NCBI GenBank assembly: GCA_003415625.1
Contig: PYIU01000008.1
Span: 868,001 to 932,000 of the forward strand
Direction: 5' to 3'
Source: Aquanectria penicillioides
Taxonomy: Eukaryota > Ascomycota > Sordariomycetes > Hypocreales > Nectriaceae
DNA: 64,000 nucleotides
The notes under the pieces are model-generated. The model ran no database searches and was not told the DNA's origin. It worked only from the letters and a program-made list of their open reading frames with translations. Of this stretch, positions 35,903-46,410 are shown piece by piece (the stretch's first letter is position 1; each line of letters starts with the position of its first letter). Made by a program: the position numbers and the translations under genes.

Positions 35903-38900
35903 AGTTAGTTTGAGTTTTTAATGCGAGCGGGAATGGACTAGGGTCTTTAGGGACTGGGATTTCAACATCCTGTAGGGAGGTAAAATGGAATTGGGGGTTT
36001 TTTCTAGAAGGATTCTTTCGAGAGGGGACAGGAAGGGAGGGGGACTATCATCATCACCATCACCTTCAACAGTAGGATGGAATGAGACCTATCCGTTAGC
36101 CAGTTGTCGCTGAGTTTTTCTTCAGTCTTTTATTTGTTAGATAGCTCATATGACCATTTGATGACCTTGGACATGCGTGTGTATTGTGTATCTATTCACT
36201 GTAGCTTCCACCCCTCCAGGTCAGGGAGGAAGGTCTAGCTTTCATTTGCTTCCTATATATGGGCCAGCCGGCCGGAGGCTCGGCGAGCCCCTTCCGAGAT
36301 AGTCCCAGCAACCCCCTATTCCTCACATATCTCCCTAGAGCCTTCTCACGCTTTGGAGGGGGGCGGGGGGCGTGCAAGATGCTTGAGGTGGTCTTCAAAG
36401 GGACTTTCCGGTACATTGGTACCCAGGGTCATGTTCTGAACCTTTACCAGTTTCTTCACCACTACCGTCCTTTGCATCTCTACGCAACAGTCAGCCGCGT
36501 CAGGGGCAATAAGAAAAGGGAGAGGACGGCTAAGAAGGTATGGAGGATAGTGAGAGGCATGGGCACTGTCTTCAAGCCTTACACTAACTTCACTCACGAC
36601 TTCTGATCAAATGAGCCGATGGCTTCTTTCGACTCAACAGACTACATGAATATGGTTTGTCGGGGCATACACAGAAGCCTGATGCACTCTAGGCTCTGTG
36701 GTCTCCTCTGCGACAATAGTTTCAGCAGACTTTGCAGAAAATTGAACGGATTATATAGTGGTGGCATTCTCTTTTTAGCTCCCGGTTCTATTCGAGTCGT
36801 GTGGATGGTTATCCTAGAGCATTCCAGAAGGCCTAGTGAAGTGTTTCTTTTTTTTTCATAGCCGCGGGGCTGGGGCTGGCTCGTGAGAGTAGTTTAGATC
36901 GAACTGAGTGTTTGCCTTTATAGCCTGATTGCTGCAATAATTAAGGTGCTATATATTGCTCTGTATTCCCTGCTGGCCCTCTGGCACCGTGGCTTGTCAG
37001 ACCTGAAGGAATATTGGGGAAAAGGTAAAATATATTTATGGGTACGAACAAGGCAGTTATGTTTTGAGAGGGCTTTAATTGAGCTCTGCAATGAAATTTG
37101 TCTAATGAATTTTGACAAAAAGAGGCCTACTTGTGTGCTAGAAGGTGAAGAGGTAGCAAACCATGAACCCCAGGCTAAAGAGGCACGAGGCAGTCTCCGG
37201 GTGCTCTGGAATTTCTGCGGCACCCCCTTTGCCTTCGCGAGTAGTGGGAGGGCTTTGAAGAGAATTGAACTCGATGAAACCTGTGCTGATGAGGGAGTCG
37301 ATATGGACATGACATGGACGGTCTGCCTTTCAAACTCCTCTATAAACGCCGGAGTAGTGAGAGCTACCGTCGAGAGCCCTTCGTGGTTCCGGCTAGCAAG
37401 GCTACAAAGATGATGTAAAGTTGGGGGGAGCGGGCCACTTTCTTTTATGATTGAGACTGTTATTTTGAGGTTAGAGGGACGAAATGAGCTGCGTGTCGTG
37501 ACTAGAGAAGATCGTAATGTAGGCATCGTGGTGTAGAGGAGAGGAATCACGTGAAAGATCGTGCTAAGGGACCCGGACTACACACGCCAATAACCACAAT
37601 AATCTCAGTTCCCTGGCCTGTAGATGCAACCAGGGGAGCCAAGTCGTTCACAGTTGCGTATTCAAGTTTGGTGCGCAAAGAATTGACCAATGAACTTATA
37701 CCTTGCCCTGTTCGTATGAGGAAAGGGGAAACACGCACCCTCGAAAGCAACCAACAATGGCTTATTTCTAGACGCGGCGACCAAATGTCTCAGCTGCGAG
37801 ACATGAGAGGTGATGGTGGCCGATTCGACGCCGGCCTACCGCCACCACCACTTAGAGAAGATACTAACAGATAGCTCTTACTAACATTGATCCCAATTTG
37901 CAATGACAACCTTCGAAGCAATGATGGGCTTGCAGCTACTATGATTTTTATCCATGTTGCATCCTTTTGCAGAGGCACCCGGATACCTTGTTAATGCTGA
38001 CTCGACGTGTGGTTAAAAGTTCCCCAGAGTAGGATCGATCTGCTGGATCTATTTCAGAGCCTGGCCATGTTATGCAGATGAATCCACTTCGAGGTTGGTT
38101 CTTCATTGAAAGATGCAACGCCGCAGGACCAACAACATTGTTACTGCTGGTGGCCTGCAGAACGGCACATGCCCCTGAGGGCTGAACCCATGGGTCAATA
38201 TGGCAACCATGTGAGAACATTCAACAGGGTGTGATTGGGATATACACGGCATCCTCTGCAATTCGGTTTCGGCTAAGACTGATACGCAACTATATTGAAG
38301 TCATGCTAGGCCGAAACAGGAGGGAGCACGCTGATGGTTCTAGCCCGAATGTCCTGCCATAAGCATGCTTTGCTGCGTGTATACCGGGCTCTGGGTAAAT
38401 TTGGAATGTTGAAATGGAGACCGGAGTAGCATTTATTTTGGAATACATAATGCAAAGAGAATTTCCGGGCACTAGTTTTCTACTAAGTCATGCTAGATGT
38501 TCCTACTAACGACTTAGTCAACAGTCGCGGACTAGCTGAATGCAGTGTCTACACGGCATAATGGAGATTTCACTTGGGATTGAAAGTGAGAAAGAGATAA
38601 AATTCTCGATTCATTGAATTCGTAACAGCCCATGTTTATCAAAAAAGCTGCGGCAATATACTAAGATAAATTCAGTTCAAGGTCACTATCAGCAATCTTG
38701 AAAGTACCATACGTCTCAGCAAACTAGGATTCTTCGTAGCATTTAAATCAATGATATAACATATTATGAGCTTTTTTGGCTCTTGGGATCGTCAGTAGTT
38801 GAGAAAGAATTAAGCAACTCATTCATTCAAGATCGAGCATGGCATCTCGGCTCCAGCCTAAAGGCAAACAAATTAAGATCGAGAGGCTGTGTAAATTTTC

Positions 38901-39769
38901 AGCGTCAATTGAGGCTAATACCGGATCTTACCTAATAATAATAATTCATCGTCTCGGCAAACCTCTGTGCTAGGAAGGGTTAAATGAGCTGAGTGCGCTC
39001 GTCTCAAGGAGGCACTAAAGTCTCATAAATCGGGATGTGACAGATATCACCCGACTGCGGATCCTATGCTCTTGGATAAAGGATAAATCTTTTTTTGGTA
39101 TTAACCTGATGTGTATTTTGTTGGTGGAAGGGGACACCGGCCAAAACACACACCCCACCCAGAAGGGTATAGGGTAAGCAGATTCAGTGATGACCAAATA
39201 GCCTTTCCAAGCAGCTGCGAACAACTTGGGAGAGTGTTAGAGCATCTGATCAGAAGCTCTAGAGTGCCCCTTAAAGAAAAGAAGAAAAGAATATAAAGTG
39301 GAAAGTCACAAATAAAGGAATAACATGGGGTTGCACCGGGACCTCAATAGAGTCCAAATGCAAGGAATTCAGAATTTAAAAAAAAAATTGGTTGGAGAAA
39401 ACTGCCTGTTCATTTCCTATGTCTCTGTGGTCCCTTTTATCTTCCTTGACCTCCCTGATGACAGGTTGATCCACATTACCCTAGACCACCAACTCAGTAT
39501 CTACAAGGTCAACTATGTACTAGTGAGGTAGATTGGTGCGCCTCGCGGGCCGCCTTAGGCGAAGTAGGTTAGGTAGGAGTGCATCAGAATCAGGCCACCC
39601 TGCATTCTCAGTGACTTATGAGCTTCAAGCGATGGTTTAAACCCTCCCCGCAAGGCAAATAGGCCTTGCTCAATGATTCCATGAGTTTCCATGAGGCTTA
39701 AGGGCCAAACCGCTATTAGTACCTCCTCTGTCACATCGAAAACCTCTGCATCACCAACTTTCTTTGAAC
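35903..39769. other. Gene-poor interval
   Basis: About 3.9 kb with only short, overlapping ORFs on both strands (for example 36259-36606 plus, 36918-37550 minus, 37551-37874 plus). None shows a domain, a splice-linked partner or composition that sets it above chance. The G+C content is ordinary. A long 3' UTR of the preceding gene may extend into its start. Unrecognised non-coding or lineage-specific genes cannot be excluded. Confidence 0.5.
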
Positions 39770-41115
39770 ATGGATCCAGTTTCTATCACTGTGGGTTGTA
39801 TGTCTCTGTGCGACTGTATTACCAAAACATCGTGCACAATTGCGGATTTCATTCGAACCGCCTGAGACGCGAAGGGAGACCTTGCTCATATCAAGGAGCA
39901 GCTAACACAGCTGAAAATCATAATAGCGCTCATCCAGCAAGATAACGATCTCCAAGCTACCCTTCTCGAAAATGACCGAGATCTAATGTTCTGTGTCATA
40001 AATGGTTGCCTTGAAACATTAGGAAGCGTTGGTGATCTTCTTAGGGATCAAGATGGACCACGCGGTTCAATTCGCTGGGCATGGAAGGGGAAACAAAAAC
40101 TACAAAATCTCAGTTCTGATCTAGAAATAAAGATCAAACATCTATATATCACTATGCAAAGAAATAATGGGTAAGGATTGACCTTTGGCTAGGTGAAAGG
40201 GGTGGTAAATAATTGCACAGAGTCCTTCTCAACCATTCAATTGCGGCGACTAAGACCTTACACGATACATACGGTGAAATGCAAAAGGGCATTGTTACGA
40301 TCAAGGAAGACACAGATATTCTAAAGACCCAGTCCTCTGAGCATTCACTGATTCAGAGCAAGATACTCGAAAGCATAAGTCGTGTACAGTCAGACATAAG
40401 CATTCTTCGTAACGCTCAGTCTGGGGTCAAAGAAACCCCGGGAAATGAGAAGCTTTCTCACACTGATTCATTTTTAGATGTGACTCCAAGTTGTGATGGT
40501 TGGTGGCGCGATTCCCTGAACCACGCCAATAATGGGTACGAGGCACAATTTTGAAGTATGCATATTAAGTATTCCAAAATCTTACTGATTGATAAAAGGC
40601 CCTGCGGTTTATTGTCGTTATGGGCCACTGAGAAAGGGCTCGATAATGCCATACCGCTGCCAATATCAGAGCCAGCTGAGTGGCAGAGGGATCCCACGCA
40701 GTCGCCCAGCCTAGGTACATCCATGCGACCTAGCTCGTTTTCTGGTACAAATGATCTACCATTCATTGGCACCGTACAAATACAAATTGCTGTTGAGGAA
40801 GATATAATTCGAAACGAACTTAAACAAGCTGTATGGGCGAAGGTGAAAAATTCGGCGACAGTTTCCCCAAGAAACTCGACTGTTTCGCATCTGCCATCAC
40901 CAGCATCATCGCAGACCGAAAAGACCGAAGAAATTAAAAAGAATTTTAAGCTCCAGGTCTTGCAGAAGTCAAAAGATTTTGGAGGCAGCGGCAATTTTCC
41001 AAGATCGATCCGCCCAGCAACCGGAAAGCAGAAGCCAAGAACGGCTGAGGACCAACGAGTCATCGAAGAATTCAAACAGAAGGTGGGAGAAGCGGTGATA
41101 ATAACACCATCATGA
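39770..41115 (+). pseudogene. Fungal STAND-type N-terminal-domain protein, three exons, one nonsense codon
   Basis: Exons 39770-40170, 40221-40535 and 40599-41115 join in phase over two short introns. Intron 1 is 50 nt, GTAAGG...CACAG; intron 2 is 63 nt, GTACGA...AAAAG. They give about 410 codons. The start M-D-P-V-S-I-T-V-G-C is typical of the helical domain found at the N-terminus of fungal NLR/STAND proteins and in stand-alone relatives; it is thought to signal in incompatibility-type responses. Helices rich in Leu/Ile/Gln follow, then a Ser/Pro-rich, Lys-rich tail (about 250-410). Codon 32 (39863-39865) is TGA, where relatives have a basic residue, so CGA to TGA is likely. No nucleotide-binding domain is present. 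Alternatives are a sequencing error, stop readthrough or a downstream restart. Confidence 0.65.
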
Positions 41116-41742
41116 TGTCTTCTGGTGATTTGTATATTATTGTTACACGGTACTTTCGTTTATGACTTAGACTAGTCACATTACGTAGGATTTATTGACG
41201 GGAGATTGTCCCAGCTACACATCAATCACAAAAGACATGTAAGCCTAATCAGGTAAAAAAGAATTTGATTTTATGGGTCTCCTACATTGCCTTGTTTCTT
41301 GTTCCTCCATTTTCAAAATGTGAAATATTTCTGGATGAGAGTGGCCCGCACTACAGGATTCAATTTTGTTATTCAACATGTATAAGTGTCAAATCGTATC
41401 AGAAGCGACAGACGGGATGTCACCTGGCATTATCGTGTTTATTGGTTGAGATGCTGTACATGCCGACACCAAGTATCACGCAACTTTGAGCTCCGATGAG
41501 ACGAGGCGCATCTGCAAACCCATGACAGTTTTAAAATGCTTACAAATAGATATTGAGTTCGTTTTCTAAGCTCAGATAAAAAACAATTGGACAAGTCATC
41601 AGAATGATGGCGAGTGAATGAGGCGATGGACCAAAAAGTCCGGGTTGCAACGTCTTCCAAATTCGAAAAACAAGAAGAAAACTCTGGCTCACAACTCCGA
41701 CTTACAAATTAAAAACCCTATAAATGAAATTGGCTCACGCAG

Positions 41743-42048
41743 GTGCCTTTGGCCAAATTCTTTAATACTATTGTGCTCTCAAATGTGCATCTCAGGGTTA
41801 GAAAGACTGGGGAAGATTTGCATTTCCCCTTTTGCCAGGCAGTCACTGTTGATCTCGAGAATGGAACGATGGTCAACATGAGGCCATTCTATTGGGACGC
41901 GCATTCAAACCTTGTCACGCAGAATCACACAGGAGATGCATATGTATTGAGGTCTATTAAAAGCCTTGTTTTCTACAAAGGGAATATTATCTCAGAGCCC
42001 CCTTTTATCCCCTTTGAGCTTGCCCTAACCGGGTTATGTGCCTACTGA
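41743..42048 (+). pseudogene. SnoaL/NTF2-like C-terminal relic
   Basis: An open stretch of 101 codons without a proper ATG (GTG at 41743, directly after a possible CGCAG splice acceptor). Its centre, A-V-T-V-D-L-E-N-G-T then M-R-P-F-Y-W-D, resembles the last strands of fungal SnoaL-like (NTF2-fold) proteins, in which a PFYWD-type end is common. I could not find the first half upstream, so this is probably a truncated copy or the last exon of a gene whose start is lost. Function cannot be assigned. Confidence 0.35.
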
Positions 42049-42260
42049 GCTTACCCAAAGTGGATCCAATGCTCGGGTCAAAGGACGGAGCTCCGAGCTG
42101 GCTGTGTGACAGCCACGCGTGATGGATACGGTCTTCAACGATAGCCTCGTTAGTCCCGTATCCCGCGACAAACCAGGGCACGGTTTGCACGTGATCAAAG
42201 CTTTGGGCTGACAACAGTCAGCGACAAAAGATCATATGAATTTAATTAGTCTTCTTTCTT

Positions 42261-42308
42261 AATCCCTCATCAATCATATTTCTGAATCCCTCATCAATAA
42301 TATTTCTG
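42261..42308 (+). repeat. 24-bp tandem duplication just before the HET gene
   Basis: Two adjacent 24-base units (42261-42284 and 42285-42308) differ at one base and end 12 bases before the ATG of the HET gene, within its likely 5' UTR. Confidence 0.8.
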
Positions 42309-42320
42309 AAGCTTGTTCAT

Positions 42321-44372
42321 ATGATGGCTGTACTCTGTGAGCTTTGTCAGTCAATTCCTTGGCAAGGCCTTCCTTGTTTCCCGGAAGATGCTTACAGCAT
42401 AAGTGTGAGTGGCTGTCGCCACTTGCAGCACATCGCTTGTGTTTCGACTGAGAGTCCCGAATCCCCTGGCTTTAAATACCACCAAGACCTAGGAAGTCTT
42501 CGACATGCATCCAGAAATGGATGTGGGCTATGCCGTTTGATCGAAGGCCAAGCAGACGCTATTCTGTCTGATATCGAAGCCCTAGATAAACCAATCCAGG
42601 GGGTATACCAGGCCTATCCAAAGTTTGACATGTGGATAACATCACGTCCTGGTGGCGCTGAGGGATTCTGGGTCTTGTCAAATAGCACTTGGGAACCTGG
42701 TGAAAATGTGATTCCCATTGCCGCAATCGCGTTTTGTGCAGATGAGGGTGTGTTCTTACTTCCGATCTTTTATCCCCCACTTAAGCAATCCTATTAACTT
42801 TTATTAGATGACCCTCTTGCAAAGATATTTAAGGGTCGAATAATCAAGGAAACTCTCGACAAACCAACACTTTCCCGCATCTCCGGTTGGATATCAACAT
42901 GTGATGATCATAAACGCTGTTCAAGTCGATTTCAAACCATGCCGACCCGTGTCATCGATATCGGCGCCAACGAGGCTGAAACTACCATAAAGTTGATTGA
43001 GACCTCTATGGAAGACAAAGAGAGTTATATCGCTCTCAGCTACTGTTGGGGGGGAGATGGGAAGCGCCATTTAACGACTCAAGCCACTTTGTCGGACAGG
43101 AAAAAAGGCATGAACATGGAATCGTTGCCGAAGACATTTCGAGACGCAATTAAATTATCGAGGATGTTGGGGGTGAGATATCTCTGGATTGACAGTCTAT
43201 GTATCTGCCAAGACCAAACTCCTGATTGGGAAACGGAATCTGCCAGGATGTCTATGGTTTATTCCAACGCCTATCTCACAATCGCCGCCACTGGCGCCGA
43301 CGACAGTGATTGTGGTTTGTTTTTTTCTCGCAGTGCAAGAGAGGTCATTCATATTCCTTTTAAAACTGATGTGGCTGATGGCATGCTCTCTTTATGCCCA
43401 CTACCACTCGACAAAGAAGTCATTAGGTACAATCATATTGAGATGGAACACGAGCCTCTCACAAAGAGAGCCTGGGGTTTCCAGGAGCGGGTACTATCAC
43501 GCCGAATTCTTCATTTTGCTCAAGACCAAATCTATTTCGAATGCTTAGAAGGAACTTTAGCAGAGGATGGCCTGAAATTGCCCAATCGCTTCCCCCACGT
43601 CCCCAACGTGGTAGATGGGATGACGAGAAATGAATTGGCTTTGACCAAGTCTGGAGAATCAGGAAATGACGATTTTCCGGAGTGGTATCCGCTTTTGTGG
43701 TTATATGGTCTACGAAAGCTCACGTATCCATCTGACAAACTGCCGGCAATTTCTGGACTCGCCAAAATCTATCAAGAATTGCTAAAGGATGAGTATCTTG
43801 CTGGCTTATGGAAAAGTTCCATACTTGAGGGAATATGTTGGCAACCATTGGAAACCTCCAAGTCATTCGATGAGTATCGCGCGCCATCGTGGTCTTGGGC
43901 ATCTGTGGATGGTATTCCGGGAATTGGATTCATGGGTGAATGGGATCCCTTGGCAACGGTCATCGATTCCCACGTCCAGGTTGATGGTAATAATCCATTT
44001 GGCAGAGTCAAGGACGGCTGGATCAAACTAACAGCCCCTCTTGTGTCCTTGGTTCTCTCAGATCACCAAGGACCAGCAGGAAGCATGCTATTTCGGACAC
44101 TGAATGGCAGTGCCGAAGGAACAAATGCATGCTTCGACACGATTGATGAGGCCTATGAAGCTTCATCGGAAATAATACACGGCATGGAGCTATACGTGCT
44201 AGTCATTGCAAAAATATGTTACACTCCCGATGATCATCAGTACCATTCGCTTATCATTTCTCCTACGGATTCAAAAGCTGGAACGATGAGAAGAGTTGGA
44301 CTTATTATCCATTCTCGTGATTTCCTTGGTCCAGATGATCTCCATTCTGCAACAGTCATTACCTTGATTTAA
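42321..44372 (+). CDS. HET-domain (heterokaryon incompatibility) protein, 663 aa, two exons
   Basis: Exons 42321-42747 and 42808-44372, joined over a 60-nt intron (GTGTGT...TTATTAG, branch-like TTAAC). The N-terminal part has Cys pairs (C-E-L-C near 7-10 and C-G-L-C near 71-74) common in HET proteins. The HET domain follows: Y216-I-A-L-S-Y-C-W-G-G, then L-P-K-T-F-R-D-A, Y267-L-W-I-D-S-L-C-I and M-V-Y-S-N-A-Y-L-T-I-A-A. R363-A-W-G-F-Q-E-R-V-L-S-R-R and A501-P-S-W-S-W-A-S come later. HET proteins trigger cell death when genetically different hyphae fuse; partner and trigger of this one are unknown. All hallmark motifs are present and no stop interrupts it. No transmembrane segment or STAND domain is visible. 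The start could be either of two adjacent ATGs. Confidence 0.92.
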
Positions 44373-45597
44373 TTTTAGGTGTCCAAGATAGATACTTATT
44401 TTACTTGTTCAAAGTTCTCGCATAAGCCCAATCTCATATTGGTAGATTCTTCGTTGCACATGTTATATCTTGCATTAGGTAGTCTACCAAAAAGTTCATC
44501 CAGGAACTCCCACATCACTTAAATTTCGCCTCAACTGTACCCATTGGCTTTCCGTCAATTTCCAGAGAAAAGTTCATGATTGCAGACTCTATCGTAATAA
44601 TGAGGTCGTAGTGAAGTTCATAGCTATTATTCGTTAATATTCGAACACTAGAGCTAGCTATCTGAGGACACTTACAATTTCTCTCCGTCCTCATCTACGC
44701 TTAATTAGCGCCTTTCTTTCTTGCTAGAATAGTTCTTACTTACCAGTCTCTTCGACGAGTTTCGACGGCGGTAACCCTGAAAGATCGCAAGTGAGCTGGC
44801 AATTGGCACTAATCTTCTCTCCTTTCGAGAAATGAATAGGAGCCTCCCTGAATATCTGTTAGCGTTGCTAGCTTAGTCTCGGTTTCTATCATGCTTGTCT
44901 TCGCATTCATAAAGAACATCGGTCAGAATTAAGTCCTTCGGTTGGTAATTTTTTCGAAACCACCTATAGAATGGGAATTTTATCTTCTTGTCTCTGCGAA
45001 TGTCATCTCCAATATTGATGTACCAAGTCATCTATCGTCATTAGTATTAGTCGGGCACACAATAGGTTTTAGAAGTCTACATACTCTCTTAACTTTGATG
45101 GTGCCATCTGGAGACACCGATGTGGACTCTCCTTCATCTTCAACTCCGTCACGTTGTCTCCAGGCCTGTACACCGTAATGGCGAGTTGAAGAAGCACTAG
45201 TGACCTTCGCTGCCTGTGGCAGCTTCGAAAGCGCGGCGCCCCTTTTCAAAGCATTAAGATGAGTGTGAGGTTCAAGAACTTATACTTACTTCACAATAGC
45301 TGCCCAGGCATCATTTGGCTGAAGAACTTGGATTTTTGGTTGCGACTTTTCGATCCGGTGTTTGAGGTACTGGCTGTTCCCGAAACCACCAACAAGAAAA
45401 ATTCCCTATGCTTGATCGGCGAAGGGTAGCATTGGTGGGAAGATGCTGACGTACCATAATTCCTTGTGTCGCTGCAGGCTACGCCACTCCGCACAGTCGT
45501 CAGGGGGGACTCGCAATCATATTCGCCTTCTTCGAAGACTTCATGTTGGAAAACAAAGGCAAGACTCCAGAAATTTCGCTGAATCTGCAGTCCTTAC
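44373..45597. other. Interval between the HET gene and the 45598 ORF
   Basis: About 1.2 kb with no convincing gene. Short plus-strand pieces near 45290-45350 look faintly protein-like but in shifting frames, as would be left by decayed upstream exons of the 45598 ORF. No repeat or RNA gene seen. Confidence 0.45.
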
Positions 45598-46053
45598 ATG
45601 AGACTAGTTCCGGGAGAGCGAGTAGCTGACTGGAGGATCTTGACTCTCAAATGCATTGAGGAATTGCCTACGAATGATAGACCCACTCAAGACGTAGCGA
45701 GCAAGTTGTATTCTCATTTTGAGCCTCTCATAGCGAAGGGCCTAAGGGAAATTGAAAAGGATAAATTGTTCGTGGAAATTCTTCAGGTTTGCACCAATGC
45801 GCAGCAACTCCAGATGCTGATGCGCAGATCAAAGAGTGGCTTTGCTTGTAGGATCCTGGATCCTGGAGAAGACGTTACTAAAAATGATCATCTTGCCGAG
45901 ATATTCGGGTATCAACTACCCACAAGGAACAGTGAGGTAGAAGGTTTAGTTGCTTTCACGCTTTTGGGGGCTCTAACAAAAACTAAATCTCAACTGGGTG
46001 ATGAAAGGGTGTTGGAAAAGGCCCAAGTTTTTATCAACAAGAGTCGGAATTGA
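45598..46053 (+). CDS. Hypothetical protein, 151 aa, possibly the last exon of a larger or decayed gene
   Basis: A clean ORF with a helical, well-mixed composition, including a Q-L-Q-M-L-M-R-R-S-K-S-G segment near 72-83 and a hydrophobic segment A-F-T-L-L-G-A-L-T near 119-127. I do not recognise the family. There is no signal peptide or membrane segment. The ATG is preceded in frame by a stop only 18 bases upstream, and by CTGAATCTGCAG, which looks like a branch point and splice acceptor, so the ORF may be a C-terminal exon. It lies tail to tail with the DUF3433 gene (357 bases between stops). It may be intact and small, or a remnant. Confidence 0.5.
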   Translation: MRLVPGERVADWRILTLKCIEELPTNDRPTQDVASKLYSHFEPLIAKGLREIEKDKLFVEILQVCTNAQQLQMLMRRSKSGFACRILDPGEDVTKNDHLAEIFGYQLPTRNSEVEGLVAFTLLGALTKTKSQLGDERVLEKAQVFINKSRN

Positions 46054-46410
46054 GGCTTGCGATTAGGCCATTTGTATGGTATAAGCACAACGGAAACAGA
46101 TACTATTCTAGATCCCCTCTTTCAAACCCGGAACCATAATATAGGATTGTCACTACACAATATGCTCGCGAGGTTTAGTAGTTTCGTCATGCGCGCAGAG
46201 GGTGAAGGATCAGAATTTCTTAAGCTTGGTTAATAGCACACTGGTACAGGATGGTGACGTCTCAAGCACGAATTCGTTTTGCATTCATCGTTTGCCATGT
46301 CTGTTTTCATGCGCAAATCTATGCATGTTTTACTGATTTAAAGCTATTCGACGAGTGCTGTAGGGTAGGGTATCTGTCCAAACTCCTAGAAAGCAAATAT
46401 TTGAGATCTT

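Noticed and set aside
36259..36606. 115-codon plus-strand ORF
   Set aside because: No domain, overlapped by antisense frames, Arg/Gly/Pro-rich from local G+C; insufficient support.
36918..37550. 210-codon minus-strand ORF with an overlapping 155-codon plus-strand ORF
   Set aside because: Both strands are open over the same bases, and neither shows a recognisable family, splice partner or distinctive composition. Left as unproven.
40458..41075. 205-codon minus-strand ORF
   Set aside because: Opposite-strand shadow of exons 2-3 of the STAND-type N-terminal-domain gene, whose exon phases match.
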